The notes under the pieces are model-generated. The model worked only from the letters and a program-made list of their open reading frames with translations. It did no database searches and was not told where the DNA came from. Shown one piece after another: positions 24,934 through 31,543 of a stretch of 47,221 nucleotides of DNA (positions are counted from its first letter, which is position 1; the number at the start of each line of letters is the position of its first letter). The translations under genes and the position numbers were made by a program. Origin of the DNA: an uncultured Coriobacteriaceae bacterium (GTDB taxonomy: Bacteria; Actinomycetota; Coriobacteriia; Coriobacteriales; Eggerthellaceae); contig URQU01000012.1 of NCBI GenBank assembly GCA_900550055.1, positions 1-47,221 of the forward strand, read 5' to 3'.

Positions 24934-25698
24934 CTATTGCCTGGTCAGCGGCGCAATGGCGCGCAGCACGGCATCCTTCGCCGGCGTGGCGTCATCGCCG
25001 CTTGCCATGGTGAAGATGAGCGACCCGGCGAAACCGACGTCGACCACCTCGGTGAACCACAGACGCGGGGCCGCTTCCACCGCGCCCACCCGGCGCGCCG
25101 CGGCGAGCGCCGCCTGCTCGATGCGCGCTGCCCGCTCGTCAAGGTCCTCGCCGCCGCCTTCCACCACCAGGGAAAGCGTCACCTTGCCCGTGGGCGGCAG
25201 GTGCACGAGCGACGTCTTGTTGATGATGGAGTTGGGGATGACCACCATCTCGCCCTTGGAGTTGGTGATGGTGGTATGGCGCCAGTTCACATCCTTCACA
25301 ACGCCCGCGGCGCCGCCGACCGAGATGTTATCGCCCGGCGAAACGATGCGCAGCAGGCTTACCTGCACGCCGCCGATGAGGTTGGAGATGGTGTCCTGGA
25401 AGCCCAGCGAGATGGCGATACCGCCGATGCCCAGCGCCGTGATGGCCGCCGACACGTCCACGCCGAAGCACGTGGACAGCACCACCGATCCGCCCACCAC
25501 CCACACGATGGCGCGGCCGATGTTGATGAAGATCGACGACGAGGGCAGCTCGTCGGAATAGTTGAGCACGCGGCGCAGGAACTTCGTGAGCAGATGCCCG
25601 ACCACCGCCGTGATCGCGATGATGACTACGGCGGTTATGAGCGTGCCCAACCAAGCGTTACCCACCGCCGATATGATGCCGTGCTCGAAATCCTCCAT
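24934..25698 (-). CDS. MscS-family small-conductance mechanosensitive channel
   Basis: 254 residues. Two to three membrane segments (about 16-38, 60-82, 85-112). The pore-lining helix is ITALGIGGIAISLGFQDTISNLIGGVQVS, followed by the beta domain RIVSPGDNISVGGAAGVVKDVNWRHTTITNSKGEMVVIPNSIINKTSL, the classic MscS segment. The C-terminal alpha/beta domain is short. The channel opens upon membrane tension to release solutes during hypo-osmotic shock. It stands alone between two terminators. AAGGGG lies about ten bases before the ATG. Confidence 0.93.
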   Translation of the reverse strand: MEDFEHGIISAVGNAWLGTLITAVVIIAITAVVGHLLTKFLRRVLNYSDELPSSSIFINIGRAIVWVVGGSVVLSTCFGVDVSAAITALGIGGIAISLGFQDTISNLIGGVQVSLLRIVSPGDNISVGGAAGVVKDVNWRHTTITNSKGEMVVIPNSIINKTSLVHLPPTGKVTLSLVVEGGGEDLDERAARIEQAALAAARRVGAVEAAPRLWFTEVVDVGFAGSLIFTMASGDDATPAKDAVLRAIAPLTRQ

Positions 25699-25732
25699 AT
25701 GGGAAAAGCCCCTTTCGCGGGATAACCCGCTT

Positions 25733-25772
25733 CAAACCGCAGGGCCGCGCCCGAGCCGGGACGCGGCCCTGC
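25733..25772 (-). terminator. Terminator-like hairpin after the 88-residue gene
   Basis: A perfect 11-bp stem, GCAGGGCCGCG with CGCGGCCCTGC, 12-base loop, followed on the minus strand by GGTTTGAAGC. The T tract is short, so termination strength is uncertain. Confidence 0.6.
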
Positions 25773-25780
25773 AAGAACCG

Positions 25781-26047
25781 TTATTCCACCGTACCGTACA
25801 CCTGGCCCCAGGCATGTCCGCCGATAGCCGAGTTCAGCTGATCGCACAGACGCTGGCGCGTATAGGTGCCCGGAGGCAACAAGGCGATGATCTCGTCGAG
25901 GTCGTCGGGCAGGTCGAACGACTCGGCCGTGACGACCACGTCAAGTCGCCGCACGAACTTCCCGCCGTCGGCGAACACCGAATCGACGACGCGCTGCAGC
26001 TGGCCGTAGTGTTCGCTGCGACGCGTGTTCGTTGCAAGCTTCGCCAT
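25781..26047 (-). CDS. Small protein of unknown function (88 residues)
   Basis: MAKLATNTRRSEHYGQLQRV begins an 88-residue soluble protein. I do not recognise a family. It has a basic first 20 residues, a central part with VRRLDVVVTAESFDLPDDLD, and a C-terminal half LPPGTYTRQRLCDQLNSAIG that could form a small helical domain. No membrane segment or signal peptide. It begins five bases after the homocysteine-methyltransferase-like gene stops, so the two are almost certainly co-transcribed, and a strong hairpin follows. Codon use and GC content look like those of neighbours, and the tight operon spacing supports it being real. Function is unknown; a link to the upstream methyltransferase is only inferred from position. 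Confidence 0.65.
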   Translation of the reverse strand: MAKLATNTRRSEHYGQLQRVVDSVFADGGKFVRRLDVVVTAESFDLPDDLDEIIALLPPGTYTRQRLCDQLNSAIGGHAWGQVYGTVE

Positions 26048-26052
26048 AGCGG

Positions 26053-26952
26053 CTATGCCTCCACGTCGGGTCGATGCGCGTCAAGGCCTTCCGTGGCTGC
26101 AACCAAAGCGCCGGCATAAGCGGGCGTGGCCTGGCCGGTTGCGCGTAGGAACTGCGCGCCGGCCGCGCGAAGATGCTGGGCCGCCTCCATCATGACGTCG
26201 GGACGATGATACGGGTTTTCCGGCGTCGCCTGACGCTGACGGGGGTTGTGCTCCACGACGTCGAGCTGCGCGAGCACGGGCAAGGGCAGCTTCGCCGCCT
26301 GCCGCGCAAGCTCGCAGGCGCGCTCGACGGGAGCCTGCGTGCAAAAGCCCGCCACGCTCGCCTCGAACTCGGCCATCACGTCGAGCGCCTCATCGAAGCC
26401 GTGGCGGCCGTCTGCCAGCATGCCGTCGATGCCCACGTTCACGGAGGCGAGCACAGGCAAGCCGCTGACCTGGCGCAGACCCATAAGCGCGCATTTCAGG
26501 TCGCTTGGGTTGAAGAACCCGTTCAAGAAGAAGCCGTCAAGGGAAAGGTCCTCGAAAGCGCGCGCCGCGCGGGCGTACTGGTCGCGGTTCTCATTGAGCG
26601 ACGCCTTGCTGGACGCGTCGAGCGGCAGACCGCACGGCCCAAGCTCCGCCAGCACATGCTGGGGACGCAGCTTCGCAGCGCACGCGACGGCGGCGCGGGC
26701 GAGCTCGGGCAGGCGCTCTGCCATGCCCCGATGCGCCAGACGCGCCGGGGTCATGCCCGCCGTTTCGGTAACAAGGCACTGCACGCCCGCCAAAAGGTTC
26801 AAGCGAAGGGCGTCCTCGACGGCCTCCGGCTCCATAAGCGTGGCGTATTCCACATCGCCATCGAATTCGAACCCCTGGCGCGCGAGCACGGGAGCAATGG
26901 GGCTGGACAGCACGAGCATATCGCGGTGGAACCGCAGCTGGATATCAGGCAT
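26053..26952 (-). CDS. Homocysteine S-methyltransferase-like protein with incomplete zinc site
   Basis: 299 residues that thread onto the (beta/alpha)8 homocysteine S-methyltransferase fold: NLLAGVQCLVTETAG resembles the AGAD..TnTf segment, LAELGPCGLPL the GP strand, and LPVLASVNV the strand before the substrate loop. In true family members zinc is held by one Cys in a loop and a Cys-Cys pair in GGCC near the C-terminus. Here the first equivalent may remain as Cys204 in GFCTQAP, but the GGCC position reads RATGQATP (270-277), so two ligands are missing. The protein may therefore not be a zinc-dependent methyltransferase, or may use another nucleophile. AAAGGA precedes the ATG at 26952, and a 19-spacer promoter lies close upstream. 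It heads a two-gene operon. Confidence 0.65.
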   Translation of the reverse strand: MPDIQLRFHRDMLVLSSPIAPVLARQGFEFDGDVEYATLMEPEAVEDALRLNLLAGVQCLVTETAGMTPARLAHRGMAERLPELARAAVACAAKLRPQHVLAELGPCGLPLDASSKASLNENRDQYARAARAFEDLSLDGFFLNGFFNPSDLKCALMGLRQVSGLPVLASVNVGIDGMLADGRHGFDEALDVMAEFEASVAGFCTQAPVERACELARQAAKLPLPVLAQLDVVEHNPRQRQATPENPYHRPDVMMEAAQHLRAAGAQFLRATGQATPAYAGALVAATEGLDAHRPDVEA

Positions 26953-26975
26953 CTATGTTTCCTTTCGACCTGAAC

Positions 26976-27006
26976 ATGATACCAAAGGCCCCAAGGGGCC
27001 AGGCAA
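26976..27006 (-). promoter_or_regulatory. Candidate promoter with palindrome in its spacer
   Basis: On the minus strand TTGCCT (27006-27001) and TATCAT (26981-26976) are 19 bases apart. The spacer contains GGCCCCTTGGGGCC (26987-27000), two perfect six-base arms around a TT. Overlong spacers holding a dyad are typical of MerR-family-controlled promoters; no such regulator is in the window. Initiation would give a leader of about 17 bases. Confidence 0.4.
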
Positions 27007-27197
27007 AGGGGCATCGCAGGCACACAAGCGCACCCTCACATCTTCGCTCGATAAGGTTACAGAAAGAGAACATGTGCTTTCATCAGGGAAGACTTGGGCA
27101 ATCCTGCCCCTTCGCACCCACTTGGCAACGAAAAGGTAACAACATGTCCTGGGCTTTCACAATCCGTTCACGAGCGCATCATCCCAAAGCCACTCCC

Positions 27198-27231
27198 ATG
27201 ACACGCGCGCTTCAACATCGGTCGCTATAGT
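27198..27231 (+). promoter_or_regulatory. Candidate promoter of small RNA 1
   Basis: ATGACA (27198-27203), CTTCAAC (27210-27216), TCG (27218-27220) and TATAGT (27226-27231). The same blocks with identical spacing occur before small RNA 2 at 27626-27659. No standard -35 sits 16-18 bases from the -10, so an activator or alternative recognition is likely. Confidence 0.45.
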
Positions 27232-27238
27232 AAGCCTT

Positions 27239-27366
27239 GCAAGCGGGACATCCCTTTCCACCGTTTGCCTGCTTCCCCATTGCAGATCGCGATGCGAAAG
27301 CATCGTTCCTCCCCTCCTTTCGGGCCGCAAGTTCCCCCCTTTCCGCTTGCGGCCCATCCCCTTTTT
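27239..27366 (+). ncRNA. Candidate small RNA 1 with C-rich, anti-Shine-Dalgarno segments
   Basis: About 128 bases from eight bases after TATAGT to a T-tailed terminator. Hairpin 1 is GCAAGCGG/CCGTTTGC (27239-27246 with 27261-27268) with loop GACAUCCCUUUCCA. Hairpin 2 is CTGC/GCAG with loop UUCCCCAUU (27273-27281). Hairpin 3 is CGATGC-GAAA-GCATCG (27290-27305). An unpaired linker UUCCUCCCCUCCUUU (27306-27320) comes next. The terminator stem (27322-27355) has the loop UUCCCCCCUUUCCG. CCCCUCCUU in the linker is complementary to AAGGAGGGG, so it could pair with ribosome-binding sites. No open frame with a plausible start was found. This is an inference from structure; expression is not shown. Confidence 0.5.
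27322..27366 (+). terminator. Rho-independent terminator of small RNA 1
   Basis: GGGCCGCAAG (27322-27331) pairs perfectly with CTTGCGGCCC (27346-27355), 14-base C-rich loop, followed by ATCCCCTTTTTC. The T tract is on the plus-strand side, although no protein gene precedes it on that strand. Confidence 0.75.
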
Positions 27367-27625
27367 CAAGCCGAATGCGCCAAAGTACGCATCCCAACCG
27401 GAAGCAGACCCCCGGCAAACAACTCCACAGTGACGCGCAAATCCTCCTACAAGCGTGCGACCGCGCTACGATCGGGATACGCCATGGGCCCGATGCGCGA
27501 AATATCGGACCCGATTTACCGGACAGATTGCAATATATGTCCACTTTTTCGAGGTCGCTACCCGACTCCGAAAGCTCTAGAAAAGCGAAAACGGGGCAAT
27601 TTTCTTCACAAAATGCGCAAGACGC

Positions 27626-27659
27626 TGACATAACGCCTTCAACGTCGACGGTTATACTG
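27626..27659 (+). promoter_or_regulatory. Candidate promoter of small RNA 2
   Basis: CTGACA (27626-27631), CTTCAAC (27638-27644), TCG (27646-27648) and TATACT (27654-27659), matching the promoter of small RNA 1 block for block with the same 22-base distance between TGACA and the -10. Confidence 0.45.
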
Positions 27660-27666
27660 CTTATCA

Positions 27667-27812
27667 GCGAACGGAGAGGTTCCCCTCCTTCCTCCTTCGC
27701 TCTGCTTTCTCCTTAAAAGCAGTTGTTCGGTGTCAACGAACCGGCACCGTATATCCCCTCCTTAATGGCCCCGGCAGGTTCCCCCTTCCTGCCGGGGCCG
27801 CTCCTTTTATCG
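27667..27812 (+). ncRNA. Candidate small RNA 2 with C-rich, anti-Shine-Dalgarno segments
   Basis: About 146 bases. As in RNA 1, the first stem starts eight bases after the -10: AGCGAA (27667-27672) pairs with TTCGCT (27697-27702) and encloses GGAGAGG plus two competing complements, CCCCUCCUU (27683-27691) and UCCUCC (27691-27696). Hairpin 2, CTGCTTT/AAAGCAG (27703-27723), has loop CUCCUUA. Hairpin 3 is GTTCG-GTGTCAA-CGAAC. A linker with CCCCUCCUU (27756-27764) precedes a terminator with loop UUCCCCCUU. The overall plan matches RNA 1, although the stems differ in sequence, as expected for paralogous RNAs under structural constraint. Confidence 0.5.
27768..27812 (+). terminator. Rho-independent terminator of small RNA 2
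   Basis: A perfect 12-bp stem, GGCCCCGGCAGG (27768-27779) with CCTGCCGGGGCC (27789-27800), nine-base C-rich loop, followed by GCTCCTTTTATCG. Asymmetry of the T tract points to the plus strand. Confidence 0.7.
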
Positions 27813-27865
27813 AACGAACAGGGGGCGGAGGTGCGTTCGCCCGATGGGCCCGCTCCTTTTATCGG
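27799..27865. repeat. Direct repeat CCGCTCCTTTTATCG, two copies
   Basis: A 15-base sequence occurs at 27799-27813 and 27851-27865. The second copy lies in the loop and 3' arm of an eight-bp hairpin, CGCCCGAT with ATCGGGCG (27839-27846 and 27862-27869). It may be a relic of a third terminator unit. Confidence 0.6.
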
Positions 27866-27913
27866 GCGGTCATCCACACAACCCCGCAACGGCTCACCAC
27901 ACGCCTCTTTAAA

Positions 27914-27947
27914 ACGAAAAAGCCGCCCGGTGCATCACCGAGCGGCC
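27914..27947 (-). terminator. Rho-independent terminator after galU
   Basis: On the minus strand GCCGCTCGGT pairs with ACCGGGCGGC (one G-U) around a five-base loop, then TTTTTCG. It ends the galU transcript, which converges on the small-RNA region. Confidence 0.85.
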
Positions 27948-27977
27948 AAACCGTCGCAGATATTCGCGCGAAGGCCC

Positions 27978-28799
27978 TTACGCCTTCTTGCCGTACTTGC
28001 GCTCGAACAGGATGTTGTTCGTCTCCAGCCAGCTTTCCACGGTGCCGGTGTCGAAACCGTCCTGCGGGTCGATGACGAGCGCGTACATCTCCTCTTCCTT
28101 GAGCACCGCGTCCAGTGCGTCGGTCAGCTGGATCTCGCCGCCGACGGTAGGCTTGGCCTCGGCCAAAAGCTCCATCACGCGCGCGGACAACAGATAGCGG
28201 CCGAACACGGCCAGGTTGGAGGGCGCATCCTCGAGCGCGGGCTTCTCCACCAGGCTGTCGATCTTCCACACGTCGTCGGAGATGGCGGAGCCGGCGATGA
28301 CGCCGAAGCGGTTGACCTGGTCATCGGGCACGGGCATGACGGCGATGACCGAGGCGCCGTTGTGCTCGTCGGAGACCTTCTGCATGGCAGGCAGCATGTT
28401 GTTGTCGGGGACCAGGACGTCGCCGAGCAGCACGTAGAACGGCTCGTCGCCCGTCCTCTCGGCAGCGCAGTGCACGGCATGGCCCAAGCCCAGCGGCTCG
28501 TCCTGATACACATAGCTGACGTTGAGGTTGCCGGCATGCTCCACGGCGTCGGCGTACTTGTCCTTGCCGCGCTCGCGTAGCATGGACACCAGCTCGGGAT
28601 TCGGCGAGAAATGCTCCTCAATGGACTTCTTCTCGCGGCTGTTCACGATAACCACCTCGTCGGCGGCCGACGCCAGACCCTCTTCCACGATGTACTGGAT
28701 GACGGGACGGTCCACGACGAGAAGCATTTCCTTGGGCTGGGCCTTCGTGGCCGGCAGGAAGCGCGAGCCGAGGCCGGCGGCGGGGATGATAGCCTTCAT
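27978..28799 (-). CDS. galU: UTP--glucose-1-phosphate uridylyltransferase
   Basis: 273 residues, slightly shorter than most GalU. It makes UDP-glucose for cell-surface polysaccharides and glycolipids. The nucleotide-binding IPAAGLGSRFLPATKAQPKEML at the N-terminus, VDRPVIQYIVEEG, the catalytic-side QDEPLGLGHAVHCA, VLLGDVLV with the metal Asp, and LVEKPALEDAPSNLAVFGRYLL are all present. The C-terminal helix region is brief. It is monocistronic: its own candidate -10 lies about 80 bases upstream and a strong terminator follows. A perfect 11-bp hairpin is in its leader. Confidence 0.95.
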   Translation of the reverse strand: MKAIIPAAGLGSRFLPATKAQPKEMLLVVDRPVIQYIVEEGLASAADEVVIVNSREKKSIEEHFSPNPELVSMLRERGKDKYADAVEHAGNLNVSYVYQDEPLGLGHAVHCAAERTGDEPFYVLLGDVLVPDNNMLPAMQKVSDEHNGASVIAVMPVPDDQVNRFGVIAGSAISDDVWKIDSLVEKPALEDAPSNLAVFGRYLLSARVMELLAEAKPTVGGEIQLTDALDAVLKEEEMYALVIDPQDGFDTGTVESWLETNNILFERKYGKKA

Positions 28800-28831
28800 A
28801 TAAGGTTTACCTTTCTTCGGGGGAATAGACG

Positions 28832-28880
28832 CGAAGCGCCGCGAGACGCGGCGCTTCGTCGATTCGCTTCGGCAATTGTA
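28832..28880 (-). promoter_or_regulatory. galU leader: candidate -10 and an 11-bp hairpin
   Basis: TACAAT reads on the minus strand at 28880-28875. Downstream, GAAGCGCCGCG and CGCGGCGCTTC (28833-28857) form a perfect hairpin with a three-base loop. It lacks a T tract, so it could be a weak terminator of the ccm operon, or a stabilising/regulatory 5' structure for galU. Confidence 0.4.
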
Positions 28881-28889
28881 GCACGCAGG

Positions 28890-29075
28890 CTATTCGCCCT
28901 TCAGTTCCGCCACAGCCTCTTCAAGCACGGCTATCTGCTTCTCGGTCTTCTTCAAACCGCTGATGGAAACGAGCACGTAGATGAGCAGCACGGCCCACAT
29001 AAGCGCATAAGCTGCGATGATGAACGGCATGGACGGGATGACGGTGCTGTAGATGTCGGCAAGTACGGGATTCAT
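28890..29075 (-). CDS. CcmD-like small membrane protein
   Basis: 61 residues: a short extracytoplasmic N-terminus, one membrane segment (about 17-39, including FIIAAYALMWAVLLIYVLVS) and a charged cytoplasmic helix with KKTEKQIAVLEEAVAELKGE. Length, topology and its place right after ccmC match CcmD, which binds the CcmABC heme-release complex and helps release holo-CcmE. Sequence conservation in CcmD is too low for a motif-based call, so the name rests on context. AAGGAG lies seven bases before the ATG. Last gene of the ccm cluster, 75 bases after ccmC. Confidence 0.7.
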   Translation of the reverse strand: MNPVLADIYSTVIPSMPFIIAAYALMWAVLLIYVLVSISGLKKTEKQIAVLEEAVAELKGE

Positions 29076-29150
29076 GGGATGCTCCTTCGATCAAGCGCCC
29101 CTGGGGCGCGAACGTTTGCTAACGGGTAACGGGGCTCGCCCGGCTTTCGC

Positions 29151-29927
29151 CTAGCGACGCTCCTCCAAAACCTCCACCTCGTCTTTGAGGGCCTGCAGGC
29201 GCTCCTGCAGGCGGACCTGGCGGAAGCGGAAACGGTACAGCGCGAACCCGACGAGCATAAGGCCCGCCAAGCACACGGCCACGGTCATGCCCATATCGCC
29301 GGACATGCCGCCCTCGCGCAGCACCACGGGATGCACGCCCGAGGGGATAAGGCGCGTGATCATGAAGCAGATGGGCACGTCCACCATGGCGATGATGCCG
29401 ATGACGGCGGCGTACACGCCGCGACGTTCAGGCTCGTCGATGGCGTTGCGCAGCACGAAGTACGCGATGACGATGAGCATGAGGATGAGGTAGGTGGTCA
29501 GACGCGGCTCCCACGTCCACCACACGCCCCACTCGAAGCGCTCCCACAGATCGCCCGTGATCATGGTGCAGATGACGAACACGAGCGAGATCTCCATGCA
29601 CACCTTCGCGCACGTGTCGAAGCGCTGGTTTTTGGTAGCCAGGAAGCGCACGGAGTAATAGCACGCGAACGCCAGCGCGCAGAACGACACCAGGGCCACC
29701 GGCATATGGAAGTAGAAGATCTTCTGGGACAGCAGCAGCTTGTTGGCCACCATCTGCCCGCCGATCATCTCCACGCCGTCGACGGCGGCGCCATTGACGG
29801 GCCCGGCGTACAGAAACGCCATGAGAAAGCCCAGCGTGGAGAGCACGATGCCCGCCAGCAGCGCCCACGGCGCCACCTTGTCGGGCCACTGCCCCGCCTC
29901 GGGCAGCTTCACCGGTTTGTTCGTCAT
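29151..29927 (-). CDS. ccmC: Heme handling protein CcmC
   Basis: 258 residues, six predicted membrane segments. The tryptophan-rich heme motif reads WGVWWTWEPRLTTYLILM; proteobacterial CcmC usually has WVWDxRLTS, so Asp is replaced by Glu-Pro. The flanking heme-ligand His residues are plausible in FYFHMPVAL and IPSGVHPVVLREG. CcmC places heme on CcmE at the outer face of the membrane. A cytoplasmic C-terminal coiled-coil tail (about 235-258) is present. It lies 36 bases after ccmB. GAAAGGA precedes the ATG. Confidence 0.92.
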   Translation of the reverse strand: MTNKPVKLPEAGQWPDKVAPWALLAGIVLSTLGFLMAFLYAGPVNGAAVDGVEMIGGQMVANKLLLSQKIFYFHMPVALVSFCALAFACYYSVRFLATKNQRFDTCAKVCMEISLVFVICTMITGDLWERFEWGVWWTWEPRLTTYLILMLIVIAYFVLRNAIDEPERRGVYAAVIGIIAMVDVPICFMITRLIPSGVHPVVLREGGMSGDMGMTVAVCLAGLMLVGFALYRFRFRQVRLQERLQALKDEVEVLEERR

Positions 29928-29963
29928 TGGTTTCCTTTCCTTATGAAGATCGCAGGTTGAAAG

Positions 29964-30722
29964 CTATGCGGAGATAACGAAATCGTACAGAACCCAGCTG
30001 ACCAGCAGCATGATGACGTCGTAGCCGCCGGCAAGCGCCATCGACTGCGTGAACACGTCGAGATACCCCTCGGCGCCCACCACCACGGCGGTGGTTGCCG
30101 ACGCGCATGCGTAAAGCAGCGGGAAGATCAGCGGCACGAACAGCACGGCGAGCATGACGTCTTTGCCGCGCGTGTTCACGGTGATGGTGGACAGCAGCGT
30201 GCCGATGCCCGCCATGCCTATGGTGCCCACCGCAAGCGGCACCGCCATGAGCATGAAGTCGGGACCGGGCTGAGCGGTGGTCAGGAAGAAGAACCAGAAC
30301 AGCGGCACGGCGATCACCTCGACCACCAGCAGGAACAGCAGGTTCGACGTGGCCTTCGCCAGAAAGATCACGCTGCGGTCCATGGGCACGAGCAGGATGC
30401 CCTCCATGCAGCCCTGCTCCTTCTCGTGGTTGAACGAGCGGTTCAGGCCCAGCAGCGACGTGAACACGATAAGCGCCCACAGAAGGCCGCCGGAAAGCTG
30501 CAGCACATCGGTCGCCTGCGCCGTCTGCCCGAGCGCCGCGCCGTACACGATGAGCACGAGCAGCGCGTAGATGCCCATGGACGTGAGCATCTCCTTGGTG
30601 CGGAACTCCTGCTGCAAGTCCTTGGCTAGCAGGGTTTTATACTGGGCGAACGTGCTCGGCACGCTCAACGCCACCCGGCCGGCGCGCGCCCGATCGGCGC
30701 CCGTTCTTTGCTTGCGCGCCAT
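29964..30722 (-). CDS. ccmB: CcmB, membrane subunit of the holo-CcmE release ABC complex
   Basis: 252 residues, six membrane segments. The N-terminal FAQYKTLLAKDLQQEFRTKEMLTS and the following LLGLNRSFNHEKEQGCMEGIL match CcmB, including the conserved FxxExxxG loop. Together with CcmA and CcmC it forms the ATP-driven complex that frees heme-loaded CcmE. The ATG follows the ccmA stop immediately, so the two are tightly coupled. The first 28 residues are basic. Confidence 0.92.
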   Translation of the reverse strand: MARKQRTGADRARAGRVALSVPSTFAQYKTLLAKDLQQEFRTKEMLTSMGIYALLVLIVYGAALGQTAQATDVLQLSGGLLWALIVFTSLLGLNRSFNHEKEQGCMEGILLVPMDRSVIFLAKATSNLLFLLVVEVIAVPLFWFFFLTTAQPGPDFMLMAVPLAVGTIGMAGIGTLLSTITVNTRGKDVMLAVLFVPLIFPLLYACASATTAVVVGAEGYLDVFTQSMALAGGYDVIMLLVSWVLYDFVISA

Positions 30723-31442
<720 letters not shown>

Positions 31443-31543
31443 CGGCCCCCCTTCCCCTGCATCTTGGACGCGTGCGAGCATTCGCACGTCAGTCTAACGC
31501 AAAACGCGATCACCGCGCGAGCGGCCGCGCCGGCTTCGGGCGC

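Noticed and set aside
26953..27100. SAM or cobalamin riboswitch before the methyltransferase-like gene
   Set aside because: A CTTATCGAG string resembles the SAM-I start, but the GATGAAACC-type core and four-way junction are missing, and the likely start site lies close to the gene.
27060..27160. Partial repeat around AAGGTTACA...ACATGT and AAGGTAACAACATGT
   Set aside because: The match is short and the spacing differs, so it could be chance; no promoter or dyad could be built from it.
27268..27366. Small proteins encoded across the small-RNA region
   Set aside because: Short open frames exist in several frames on both strands, but none has a ribosome site with a credible start, and the hairpins and CU-rich tracts explain the sequence better.
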